Of a stretch of DNA of 64,000 nucleotides, positions 22,413 to 32,336 are shown in pieces (position 1 is the stretch's first letter; every line of letters starts with the position of its first letter). The notes beneath the pieces were generated by a model, which was given only the letters and a program-made list of their open reading frames with translations, had not been told where the DNA came from and ran no database searches. The translations under genes were made by a program, and so were the position numbers. Source of the stretch: Rhynchopus sp. YZ270_cl-10 (lineage: Eukaryota > Euglenozoa > Diplonemea > Diplonemida > Diplonemidae); the NCBI GenBank assembly GCA_964035575.1, contig OZ037888.1, positions 1,116,001 to 1,180,000 on the forward strand, given 5' to 3'.

Positions 22413-22750
22413 GAGGAAAAGAAGGTGGGGGTGTGAGAGCGGGAAGGTGCGGAATAGAGAGCAAATTGGTGCTTGGGAATAAAATGGGGCGGGAGGGTTT
22501 GTGTTGGTGCTTTCGACAGGAAGAAGAATAATGTAAAAAAAAAAACTTTGTTGGCGGGTTGTATTTCACGCACAGGTGGAAACAGCCCGAGGGGGAATTT
22601 CCCCTTGAAACAAGAAACTGTCCCCCATTGCCTTGAGTAATGTGGAACCCCCGCCACGTAGAACAACGTGGTGAGAGCACTGGAGGTGGTTATATCAAGC
22701 GGGAAGAACAAAACCTGTAACATTTTTTTTTTGTTTTGTTTATTCCACAG
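22413..22750. other. 3' flank
   Basis: Nothing recognisable apart from T runs; it ends at the TTAA that borders the next transposon. Confidence 0.5.
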
Positions 22751-23843
22751 TTAAATAAAGTATACGAAGGATTTGGCACTTTTAGCGTGATTCTTTTTAA
22801 TGATAATTTCACGCCGTGTTTTTTTCGCAAATAAAAACCACGCTAATTGAACTTTATTTCACGCGTTTTCACTTTTTTTCACTGCAATTCCTTAGGAGCG
22901 TGATTTTATTTTTGTTTTTTTCACGCCAAAACAGGGGTTTTTTTTGGCGATAACTTCACGCTAAATTTTTGGTACATCCTGCACCACCACCCGCCTAAAA
23001 ATTGAAAATTGCGATTTTTTTTTTTTGCACTTTTCCCATTTTTTTTGACACGCAACATGCCGAAGGATCTAAGCCGCAAACGGTCCTCCGACAAGAGATG
23101 GACGAGCGCTACAGTGGTTTTGTTGAAGGACTAGCATCGTCGACACCGTACGTCTGTGAATGGGACCGCTTTTGAAGGGATTCATTGGCAAGCCCAACGG
23201 TAAGCCCACGGAAGCCGACTTTATTTTGTGCATAGTGCATCAAATCGTCGTCGTAATGGACAGCGTTCAGTAAGCTGAGCAGTATATTGGTGAGGAAGTA
23301 TGGGGTGCAACTGCAAGACCAGTTTCCGCAGGCTCGTGTGTCTCTTGAAGCAACACGAGACCGGCTACCGACACGACAGTCCAAGGCACTCCGCACTTAC
23401 GAAACTAGAAATCGACTCCTTCATTACCTATGAAGGCGAAGGACACACCACCCCCTTACTTCATTGTGAGGAAGGCGGTGGCTGACATGATATTCTGTGA
23501 TGGGCGGGGATCTACTGAATGTCTCTCGCTCTTGCATGAGAGCCATTTCCCGACCTCCCGCTAGCACCCGGGCCCAGTTTACCGGGTTTTTGCAGGTTCC
23601 CCCGCGGGGGGGGGTAACAGGGCTGGAGGGACCCTCCAGCCTTTTTTAGCCTCCCTCCAGCCCCTCAGGTACGCCAGCCCCCCCAGCTGGAGTCCCGCTA
23701 GCCTAGCTAGGGGTCCCGTGGGATTCCCGGTAGCGCTGGCGGGAGGGTAAGGAAAGCTACCCGGAGGGACACAAACTCGTTAGTTATTGCACAATAAATG
23801 AGCCACGCTAAAAGTGCCAAATCCTTTCGTATACTTTATTTAA
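22751..23843. mobile_element. TTAA-flanked inverted-repeat transposon, 1.1 kb
   Basis: A TTAA at 22751-22754 and another at 23840-23843 border near-identical inverted ends that begin ATAAAGTATACGAAGGATTT and continue through GCACTTTTAGCGTG (about 35 bp, one single-base indel). The subterminal arm carries several TTTCACGC and AGCGTG motifs. The interior (23050-23560) is GC-richer with short open frames, including one starting MPKDLSRKRSSDKRW, but no recognisable transposase. A very GC-rich palindromic patch lies at 23575-23760. It is probably non-autonomous. TTAA flanks suggest mobilisation by a piggyBac-type enzyme, though the end bases differ from classic piggyBac. Confidence 0.75.
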
Positions 23844-24835
23844 CCCTTTATGGACCACGGCCGTATTTTGCGTTTTGCTATGATTGTCTCTCACATAGGT
23901 AAAATGAGATCCGATGCATATTTTTGATCGTACCTGGCCGCAATTGAAAGATTTTGAGCAGATCTTTCAAATGGAGCAGAAATCGAAATAAAATGAGAAA
24001 AATGGAAAATGGAAAATTGAGGAGAGCTGATATTTTTTCCTGAAAATTTTGAAGAAAAAAATTATTCCGGCTGCGCACCTGTTTTTTCGGTATTCGAAAA
24101 TGGCTTTATTTGAAAGATCGGTTCAAAATCTTTCAAAAGAAAGAAAAATCGATCAAAAAGTCCTAGTAGATAATGTCTCACTGCATGGAGAGAAGGTACC
24201 AACCAGCTAAATATACCGTAATTGTACAGAGGTTGGACAGTACAAAAGTTGGGGCTTTTGGGGCTTTTGGCCAACTTGGCCTGGTGTTGAACGCCGCATC
24301 CCCCGCACATGTAATCTGCTTTTAGCCGCCTGTTTCCCAAGCAAGAAGAAGTTGTCGACCAACACCCTCCTGCCAGTGTCTCTGTACCTTGACTGTGTTG
24401 ATACAGCTTCTTTTGTACAATGTCCCCCAAAAGACAAAGGGCAATAAATACACGGAGAAGAGGCACAGCCAGTTCAGGGTCAGGAACTGCTACGACGAGT
24501 GTTACTTTGCCCGGTCGCAGATATTTTCCATTATTTTAGTTTTGTTCTGAAAACCGTACAAAATGGTTCCCTTCACACCAAAGTTTGAATCCTCTGATGA
24601 CTCAAGCTCGCCAGAGTAGTTCATTATTCCCAAAATATACCCGAAAAAGTCGAAAATTTGGAAATGCCTCGATTTGGTGACAGTGTATGAGAGTGTCAAA
24701 ATAAATTGAATCTTGCTTCTTTGGAAAGATTTCACATCAAATCTTTCCACTAAAAAAAAAATCGCTGAAAAAGTCCGAGTAGAAGCCATGTTAAGCATTT
24801 TCGTGGATATATATATCCTCTTGGTCCATAAAGGG
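23844..24835 (-). mobile_element. decayed piggyBac-like DNA transposon, 992 bp
   Basis: Flanked by TTAA at 23840-23843 and 24836-24839, with 14-bp perfect terminal inverted repeats CCCTTTATGGACCA. On the minus strand, reading frames between 24798 and 24062 contain GRRVLVDNFFLL, followed in an adjacent frame by YMCGGCGVQH and a Lys/Pro-rich run. This corresponds to the DNFFTS...GTxRxNR region of piggyBac transposases. The coding part is interrupted by frame changes and the element is much shorter than autonomous ones, so it is inactive. It shares its left TTAA with the neighbouring inverted-repeat element. Confidence 0.72.
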
Positions 24836-24856
24836 TTAACGTGAAATAAAATTACG

Positions 24857-25022
24857 TATTCAACGCCTTTTAGCGAATTTTTTTGCGATACTTCACTTAT
24901 TTTTTTCCCAGGCTCGTGGATTCAATTTTCCTCGCTTCGCTCGGCAAATTAACTACCACTCGCCTGGGAAAAAAATGCGTGAAGTTATCGCAAAAAAAAA
25001 CCACGCTAAAAGGCGTTGAATA
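24857..25022. repeat. palindromic foldback element, ~166 bp
   Basis: Left arm TATTCAACGCCTTTTAGCG and onward is the inverse of the right arm ending GGCGTTGAATA. The arms contain TTGCGAT...CTTCAC and GCCTGGG. The AGCGTG and CACGC motifs are the same as in the arms of the transposon at 22751-23843, so the two are probably related families. Confidence 0.7.
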
Positions 25023-25050
25023 AATAGTTATTATTTTATGTTTTTACAAA

Positions 25051-25084
25051 GGTGACTAAGCACAAGAGAGGGCTTAGGATCGTC
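25051..25084 (+). repeat. hairpin repeat family A, copy 2
   Basis: GGTGACTAAGC ... GGCTTAGGATCGTC. Stem of CTAAGC with GCTTAG plus an outer GGTGA/TCGTC pairing. Followed by a T-rich run. Confidence 0.75.
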
Positions 25085-25503
25085 TTCAAACTTTTCTCTT
25101 TTATTTTTTCTGTATAGATTTTGAATCCCTTTTGCATTTGGGAGGGGTCTTCATCCTCCATTCCCCCCCTCCCTACCGACCATATATTTTAGACCTAAAA
25201 AAAGAGTTTCCGCCCCACCCCCCGGGGAACTTTCATTTCACTTCACCTGATTGGGGGAAGGTCGTCTAGCGCGCAATTAACTGATGTTCACTGCCCACTC
25301 TTCCACCGTCGATCCACCCGCAAAAGTGTTTTTATTAGAGGTTCACACCCCTCCATATAGTATTTAAACGGGGCTGTGAATCTGCTGTTGTTGCTCTTGT
25401 TCTGAAGGTGGTGCGTTTCAGCATTCAACCTCTGCACACAACCCTCCTTCCTTCACCATCTTCACCACCCCCTTAGGCACCGTACCCCTCCTCCTCCCCT
25501 CTC
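25085..25503. other. intergenic spacer and 5' leader
   Basis: No gene. C/T-rich from 25430 to the next ATG, with CCCCTTAG at 25470-25477 as a possible acceptor. Confidence 0.5.
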
Positions 25504-26568
25504 ATGAGCACTCAGCGAGCGAACCTGCTTCTGCACAATTTTCTCGCACAGTACAAGACGCCACCCGGTGGGAAGGCGGCGAAGGGTGCGAACTCGGCTC
25601 TGGTGTGGCTGCAGTCCTGTGTGAAGGAGTCGCTGCGATTGGTGCATGCGGCCGCGCCTTCTGACGACGACAGCGCCGACACGACACGGACGCAACTCCA
25701 GCATGTGTCCGCTGCTGTGCAGATCGCTACACGCGCGATACGGACCCAGCTTGAACAGCATTCCGAGGAGGCGGTGCTGCGGGCTGGGGAGATGGTAGGG
25801 CTGAGCAACTTCGTGGACGACATGCAGCATGACATCTCTCAGAGGCTGCAGCAGAACCTCACCGACAAAAGCGACCTCGAAGGACAGCTCCGCGAGGCGA
25901 AGCAGGATGCCGCCACACTCGCAGCGCAGCTCGACACACTGCAAACCACGACACACACACAACGGCACAGCATCCACGAAACCAACACACAGAACGCGGC
26001 CCTGCACGCTGAGGTCGCAACGCTCCGCAGCAACATCACAGCACTCTCCTCCGAGCTGGCGCACGGCAGAGAACGGGAGCGCATACTCCGCGACACACCG
26101 CCACGATCCCCAAAGATCCACACCCCAGCACCACCTAAGGAATGCGCCTGCGCTGGAGCAAAGGAAGCGGCAATGCAGCAGGTCCAGACGCTGTCCACCT
26201 CCCTCGGGGAGTCTGCTGTGGTCGTACAACAGCTGAACCGGACGGTCGAGGAATTGACGAAAGAGGTGACCATGCTGCGTGCACGCTTCGGTTTAGTTGA
26301 CTCTGCTGTGGAAGATGTCAAAGCCGTCTTCCCAAAGACAGCCGTCCCCAAGCGCTTTTACAGGTGCGGCCCGGACGACACACGATGGACCTTTGGCACC
26401 CGCACGATCATTCTAACCCCAGCAGGTGAACACGATGCAGTAGTTTCCGTCGGTGGCGGTTGTCTCCCCTTACGGGAGTTTGTCAAACGCACCGGAGAGC
26501 TGGAGGTGTCGCGAGAACGACGCTCCGAAAGCTTTCGATTGCCTAGAAGGGCAGCATCGTTGCGATGA
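25504..26568 (+). CDS. coiled-coil protein with GAR-like C-terminus, 354 aa
   Basis: Residues ~1-115 are mostly helical, ~115-190 form a strong coiled coil (DKSDLEGQLREAKQDAATLA onward), and ~225-265 a second one. Residues ~280-330 (KRFYRCGPD, then DTRWTFGTRTIILTP and AVVSVGGGCLPLREFVKRTG) resemble the GAR/GAS2 microtubule-binding domain, which has a YRVG start and an MVRVGGGW..L.EFL core; here Cys replaces the usual Trp. Together with two kinesins nearby this suggests a cytoskeletal linker, as an inference from the domain only. No intron is required. The start codon follows a C/T-rich leader. Confidence 0.75.
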   Translation: MSTQRANLLLHNFLAQYKTPPGGKAAKGANSALVWLQSCVKESLRLVHAAAPSDDDSADTTRTQLQHVSAAVQIATRAIRTQLEQHSEEAVLRAGEMVGLSNFVDDMQHDISQRLQQNLTDKSDLEGQLREAKQDAATLAAQLDTLQTTTHTQRHSIHETNTQNAALHAEVATLRSNITALSSELAHGRERERILRDTPPRSPKIHTPAPPKECACAGAKEAAMQQVQTLSTSLGESAVVVQQLNRTVEELTKEVTMLRARFGLVDSAVEDVKAVFPKTAVPKRFYRCGPDDTRWTFGTRTIILTPAGEHDAVVSVGGGCLPLREFVKRTGELEVSRERRSESFRLPRRAASLR

Positions 26569-27521
26569 TGTGGGTTGTGGCGATGGGGTTAAGAAACGTT
26601 CTAATAACCTTGCGTGTATCGGCGTTGAGGTCGATATTAGTAACCATTTTTGGGGGGGTGGGGTAGGGTGGGTCAGAAAATTTATGTGAAATGTCGTGTC
26701 ATGTCCTCGCAATCTTTACGGATTGGGGATGACAGGAAGGGGGTCTTCTCTACCCTGTTTGATAATACTGTGTCGTGGTGACACCTTTGTGTGCAAAGCT
26801 CAACTTTCTGTTCAAAATAAGAGCAACGTTTGTCCATTTGTACACCCGGCACGGAAGACTCAGCTATTATATTGTGCAATGCCCGCTCCTGGTTGGTAGT
26901 GATATGTCTGGCTGATTCCGTTCAAAACGAGTATGAAGACACTCGCCCTCTGCAGTGTTGCACATCTTGTGGCTCGAGCACCCCGTCGACGGCAACTTAT
27001 CCGCCGCCACTCTCCCGATTCCCGTCGCAGCGTGGTCCACACAATTTACCCAGTGTTCCGTGGGAGAGCGAGGCCGCGGCACCGTAACGGAACTCGTCCA
27101 GCTGTAGGGACTTCGTCGGGTCCCGTCCGTCGTACCCCCACCTCCACGTGCCCCATCAGCTGCACCACTCTGACCCGTGCATAGCTGGATGGTGGTCGCG
27201 AGGATGTCTTGTGCGGAATAAACCCTTACTCCGCAGCTGCGAAGCAGGAGGCCTGAAGCTTCACAGGCATTGACCACCTGCCCCCTGCTTTCACATCGCA
27301 GAATCTCGCACCTTTTCTCATAGATGAGTGATGAGGAACTTCTCCACTGAGACGTTTGTTCCGTGAACCACTTGCTGCAGAAACGTGGGCACACTTCAAT
27401 TCCTTCTACACTACATTATATCTACTCACCGTTGTTCTATTCTATTCTCTCTCACCCACCCCTTCAAGGCATATTTGGGGGCCTGAATTTGGGGATTTAC
27501 CCCAAATTGAAAAAAAAAACA
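26569..27521. other. spacer with a GC-rich coding-like block
   Basis: 26569-26880 is plain AT-rich spacer. 26930-27350 is GC-rich and open for long stretches in several frames on both strands. One + frame reads LEHPVDGNLSAATLPIPV, which looks protein-like, but no start, splice pattern or family could be established. It may be a gene relic or an unrecognised exon. A C/T-rich leader with CTTCAAG precedes the next gene. Confidence 0.4.
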
Positions 27522-28604
27522 ATGCAAACCGAACCGCAACTGACACAGAGACAGGTTACTGAGGCCTTGCGTGCGGCGGTGCGGGCGAATCACGAGGGAC
27601 CTCTTGGGTTGCACAATCTGCACAACACTGCTGCGACGTCGCACCTGGAGGACAGCGTCAGTGAGACGGAGGAGGCCGAGCGGGAGGCGCGGGAGATAGC
27701 GCGGAGGATTCTGGACAGTGCGCAGAACGACCCTGCTGTGGTTGCTGCACCTGCTACGGAGGCGGAGGCACGTGCCACTGCTGAGGCGCTTCTTGACAAA
27801 TACATTTGCACCAGAACCAACCCTACCCGCCCATACCCCACACCAACACCCCATGCACACACCACCACCTCCGCAGCACAACGCTACTCACAACGGCGCA
27901 TCACCACACCACACCGCCCTCTCAAATCCACCCCAGAGAAACGCAGCGAGCCCCGCAGACGCATCGAGCACACCAACCGACCCACTGCATCCCCAAGAAA
28001 CGTTGTCAGACGCCTTCCCGTTGACCAACCCCCGCCTCCATCGGACTCAGAGGAAGAAGACGAGGTGCACACAAACACCCCACACCGACGTGCCGTGGAC
28101 ATCACCATAAATATTGATAAGCGTGAGGCAACAGGAGGGGAGAGAGGCGGGGGAGGCAGAGGAGGAAGCGTTGCAAAAGGCCACGAAAAAACCCTGAAGG
28201 AGGCGAAAAAAACGCCGGTACCCGTGGGGAAGGGAGGGGGAGGAGGAGCGGGAGGAGGAGGTGAAAAAAAAGGTCTTCCCCCAACCTGCTGGCAGCGTTT
28301 CATGGCAAAGGCGGGGGAGTTGTATGGACACATCGATCCGGCGGTGGAGGCGCTGGTTGGGGTGGTGTTGGTGCTGCTTCGATGTGGGGCTGAGGATACG
28401 GTTGTGGTGCGTGGAGGGGGAGGAGGAGGGGGAGGGGTGCCTAGAGACTCTCCCTGGCTCTCGCCACGGCGAAGGCGGAACCACCCAGAGCTTGGTCGTC
28501 TGGACCGGCCACCACTCCCACCACACCCAGATGTGCTGCGGGATATGTCACCACAGAGGACCCTCTCTCCTGCAGGTAGCGGCAGGCTGTTGAAGAGGTT
28601 TTGA
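27522..28604 (+). CDS. hypothetical basic low-complexity protein, 360 aa
   Basis: The ATG at 27522 follows an A-run and opens MQTEPQLTQRQVTEALRAA; the frame extends upstream only from a non-ATG codon through leader sequence. Residues ~1-90 are helical and acidic, ~95-190 are Pro/Thr/Arg-rich and disordered, ~195-255 are Gly/Lys-rich. A hydrophobic stretch near residues 275-300 (VEALVGVVLVLLRCG) could be a membrane segment. The C-terminus is Arg/Pro-rich. Unknown family. The last codons include a GCAGGTAG that could be either splice-site type, so the C-terminus is uncertain. Confidence 0.6.
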   Translation: MQTEPQLTQRQVTEALRAAVRANHEGPLGLHNLHNTAATSHLEDSVSETEEAEREAREIARRILDSAQNDPAVVAAPATEAEARATAEALLDKYICTRTNPTRPYPTPTPHAHTTTSAAQRYSQRRITTPHRPLKSTPEKRSEPRRRIEHTNRPTASPRNVVRRLPVDQPPPPSDSEEEDEVHTNTPHRRAVDITINIDKREATGGERGGGGRGGSVAKGHEKTLKEAKKTPVPVGKGGGGGAGGGGEKKGLPPTCWQRFMAKAGELYGHIDPAVEALVGVVLVLLRCGAEDTVVVRGGGGGGGGVPRDSPWLSPRRRRNHPELGRLDRPPLPPHPDVLRDMSPQRTLSPAGSGRLLKRF

Positions 28605-29107
28605 GGTAATAAAGGAGATATAATATACCGACCTTCTAAAAATAGATCTGATTCTAGAGACTGAAAAAGAGGGGGGAAAAATCAATTATGGTGTGGCTGA
28701 ATTCGCACTTTTTTTACTTGCCCCTATTCAACCAACACCAAATTATCCTTATTTTTGATACATTCGTTATGGGTGAGATGTCCCAAAATCAACGTTTTTT
28801 TTTTTTTTTGTAGAATTTCCTTTTTTTTGATAATGACTGTGAAAATAAAAACCACGCTGGATGATAGGGGTAACCTGGTAGTTTTTCATGTTCAACGGAG
28901 TCATTATCACCTTTTTTTTCAACTATCCCCCTCCCGCCCCCCTTTTTTTGTAATTCACTGTATTTTTTTTCTTTCTGTATCTGTTTCAAATGGTAGTACA
29001 TTTCTCCACCTTTTCCTCCCTCTCTCTTTGTCTCTGTTTCCTCTCTCACAAAACCTTTCCCTCAGCAGTACACTCCATCCTCCCACAAAAAAAAGTCTCA
29101 AAATAAA
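28605..29107. other. intergenic spacer and 5' leader
   Basis: AT-rich with long T runs. C/T-rich from 28910. CCCTCAG at 29061-29067 is a possible acceptor. Confidence 0.5.
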
Positions 29108-29952
29108 ATGGACGTTATCGGCAATGAGATGCAAAGAAAGCGCACTTTCTTCATTAAATCGGAGTGCCAGGAGGTGGCCCTTCCGGTACAACGGGGGGAC
29201 GAGGCCGCGGGGTACTGGCTGCTGAGCATCCCACCGCGGGTCTTGCAGATGGTGAAGACACGCAGTGCGATGATGAAGACGTACCGCAAACGGAACGGGA
29301 CACGAGGATACGCTCTGCACACTACCACGCCTGGTGTGCTGACCACCGCACCGCGTTGCCAGATGTGCGGCAAGGCCGGCGCCTGCAGCCACGACCGTGC
29401 AAGCAGAACACCCCTCCCCTGGAAGGCCTTTGAAGTGCTCCCCTTCTGCGAATACTGCGGTGAGCGGCTGAAGGAGCGGCACTGCTGCGGCAGCTGTGGT
29501 GCGACGGAGTACGACGTGCTTGCACCGCCCCCCACCCAGGAGCGTCCGCAGTGTGTTGTCAAGGAAAGCCGGCGGCACATCGGAGGGACCGACTACAACT
29601 ACTCGTACACGCTGGACAGCAGGCTTGTGGAGAAGCGCCTCACGCTGGTGGACCCCTTCGCTGGGAAGGAGGAGACGAAGCGGTCGAAGGAGGCTGCAGG
29701 TGGCGCAGCAGTGCACGACGTGACAGAGTACCTGCGGCTCGACGGGGAGGCAGGTTTTGAGTTTAAAAAGAAGTCGCTTGATGTGACAAAGACCATAGTG
29801 CTGAAGGCGTTGCAGAAGTACCCGGGGAAGGTTTGTCTACCTTTTTGTGCAGTTCCTAAAAAAACAACAAAAAACAGAAATTCCTGGCGGACCAAATCGT
29901 GGAGATATCCGGAGAGGCGAAGGGGTCTGTGATGCGGGTACTGCGTATGTAA
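29108..29952 (+). CDS. Cys-rich zinc-ribbon-like protein, ~264 aa (2 exons)
   Basis: Residues ~84-125 hold paired cysteines (CQMCGKAGACSH, then CEYCGERLKERHCCGSCG) typical of a zinc-binding ribbon or rubredoxin-like knuckle. The rest is mixed alpha/beta with a Lys-rich C-terminus. The open frame continues to 29932 but becomes low-quality after LQKYPGK. A GTTTGT donor at 29831 and an AACAG acceptor ending at 29877 define a 47-nt phase-0 intron. Exon 2 (29878-29952) then reads KFLADQIVEISGEAKGSV and ends at TAA, a much better C-terminus. Function unknown; nucleic-acid or protein binding is a guess from the Cys knuckles. Confidence 0.78.
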
Positions 29953-29995
29953 TAGACTCTCTCCTACCCCCATTTTTTGTTTTCAAATGTCTAGA

Positions 29996-30075
29996 AATGG
30001 ATGTACTGGTTGGGGGGTCCACCCGGTCATTTATACCGAACTGTTCACGAGAGGGATTTTGTATTTTCAATTTTT
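29996..30075 (+). repeat. short repeat family D, copy 1 (divergent)
   Basis: GAAATGGATGTA start, CCACCCGGTCAT centre, then CTGTTCACGAGAGGG and TTTTGTATTTTCAA at the end. It lies 43 bases after the stop of the Cys-rich gene, so probably in its 3' untranslated region. Confidence 0.65.
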
Positions 30076-30334
30076 TTGTGCACCAAGAAGACATCGGTTC
30101 TTTTATGAAGCCCTTTCTTCGCAGGTAGTCACGCAAAGTGAATACAGCATTAACACAACAAAAACCCCCCATCACAGCCTCGTTATGCGAGAAGGACGAT
30201 GCAGGAAGCTACACTCTCCGTCAATAGAGCATAGCAGCACAACGTAGCGACTTGATATGAACACAGCAGACGTCCGTAACAGAAAACGTTTTAAATGACG
30301 TACAAGGAGGCTGAATTTTCCATCTTTATATTTT

Positions 30335-31284
30335 GGGAAAACCTTTATTCGGCTCACAAAAAGTAATTTTTCCATCATTCGGCTCACAAAAAAAAATTAA
30401 TCCATCATTCTATCAAAGTTACTATAATTTTTCCTTCATTCGGCTCACAAAAGTTAATTTTTCCACCATTCTATCAATATTTTTCCAATTTTTCCATCAT
30501 TCTATCAAAGTTTATTTTTCACTTTTTCGAAGAAATTTTTACCTTCGCGAAAAAAATTTGGGTGGGATTTTTTGCCCGTTTTTATAGGTTGTGGGAGGGA
30601 AAAAAACTATAGGTGACTCGCGCGAAGGTCACGCATGTCAGCAATCACACTATGTGCACCATAGTTTGATACACTTCTCACGTTATCGCAGGTCGGGAGG
30701 CGACAGCGTCGACGATTCCTGTGCTGGCAACAGGGCTGTTGACATCGTCAGAGGTACAGGTGTGCTCGGGGTCGTGCTGGGTGATGCGACAACCATCACC
30801 GTCGTTCACCGCACACACCCTCCATGCACACAAGGGTCATTCGGGTGCCTGTGCGGTTCGAGATGCGGAAGGAAAAATGTGGAGGATGAAGGAGGGCCTG
30901 CCACGTTACCGTCTCCTTCAGGTCATCCAAGCTGTCAAACTCGGCACCAGTGACCTGTCTTTGCATGTTTAGCAAACAGTGTGTAATTTGTGACCCTGGA
31001 AATATAAATTTTTCGAAAAATGCAAAAAATTGCCCCGTTTTTCCTCAAAAAATCCCACCCAATTTTTTTTCCAAACGTAAAAATTTCTTCGAAAAAGTGA
31101 AAAATAAACTTTGATAGAATGATGGAAAAATTGGCAAAATATTTATAGAATGGTGGAAAAATTAACTTTTGTGAGCCGAATGAAGGAAAAATTATAGTAA
31201 CTTTGATAGAATGATGGATTAATTTTTTTTTGTGAGCCGAATGATGGAAAAATTACTTTTTGTGAGCCGAATAAAGGTTTTCCC
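30335..31284. mobile_element. MULE-like element with ~250-bp TIRs, 950 bp
   Basis: Flanked by an exact 9-bp duplication TTATATTTT (30326-30334 and 31285-31293). The ends start GGGAAAACCTTTATTCGGCT and form inverted repeats of about 250 bp that contain repeated TTCGGCTCACAAAA and CATTCTATCAAAGTT motifs. Long TIRs with a 9-bp duplication fit Mutator-like elements. The interior (~30600-31020) is GC-rich and coding-like but has no transposase signature. It may be captured host sequence as in Pack-MULEs (inference). Non-autonomous. Confidence 0.8.
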
Positions 31285-32336
31285 TTATATTTTTTTACGC
31301 ACACTACGTGAGCGGAAAGTGTCACGTCGGGTTCACTCACCCCCCAACCGTGCTTCGCAACACCACCCAACAGGTGAGAGATAGTGTATGTGGAAGCGTC
31401 AACGCATCAAACCACTGCAAGAAAGGGAGGGAGTGAGGGAACGACAAAAGGGACACGTTCCTTCCAAATTCTCTCTCTTGTCAAGGTGACAGGGGTACTA
31501 CCCAACTGTTGTCTCTTTTTTTTTTAACGGCGCTGCAGCCGTACCCCTTTAAAAATTACCCCCAAAACCTCTAGCCATAAACGAAACAACGACAACACCA
31601 TTTTTTGTACCCACAATTGTTCGATTTGTGTAATAGCTGCACTTAGCCAACCTCTTAGGCTACGGGGATCCTTTCACACCACTCGGTCAGGAACGTTTCT
31701 TTTAACTTCACACTGTTGGTCACACTGTTGGTCACTTTCAGGTGCTGACGGAGATGTCAGGCGGCTGCAGGTAGTCTGTGAACCCTTCAGGAATCATGAT
31801 GGCGCAACATTGTATTTTCGTCAAGCCTTTTCTTCACTGCTTCTGTTTGATGTCCAGTAAATTTGTCCAACAAATGGACAGCGCGTTTGACCTCCCCTTC
31901 ACGCCTTTTCCTAATACGGAAGCAACACCCTGTCCGCCCATTGCAAAGTGGCGTCGGTCGCCCAGTGGTACTTTGTCATTAATTAGCTAATCACTGCAAC
32001 CGGTGGCATGTCAGGGAGGACATGTTTCGTCTACGAAAAACAGGCGCTTTGAACGACTTTCGTCCGAAAAACGCATGATTTGCGTGATTTAAACTCATCT
32101 CGTTTTCTTGCCGTGTTGTTTGTCGACTTTTATCACTGTGCCCTTTTCCTTCCCCATTCGAAGGGCCAAAACATGTTTTCAACAGACTACTTGACACCAA
32201 ACCAACTACGGTCATATGAAGAACGTATTTTCACTCATCCTCAAACACAGTATGCTTTGTTGCGGAACGCAGTACGGTTAGTATCTTTTCCCCATCATCC
32301 TCCCATCTCCTCAGAGAACTACACAAAAATTGGGTC
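31285..32336. other. intergenic spacer and 5' leader
   Basis: About 1 kb with no supported gene. C/T-rich with CTCCTCAG at 32307-32314 just before the next gene. Confidence 0.5.

Noticed and set aside
23622-23650. Perfect hairpin followed by T6, like a bacterial intrinsic terminator
   Set aside because: It lies within a eukaryotic transposon's palindromic patch, with no adjacent gene ending there.
26867-27394. 175-codon minus-strand frame
   Set aside because: No recognisable domain, no splice or start support, and other frames of the same block are equally open.
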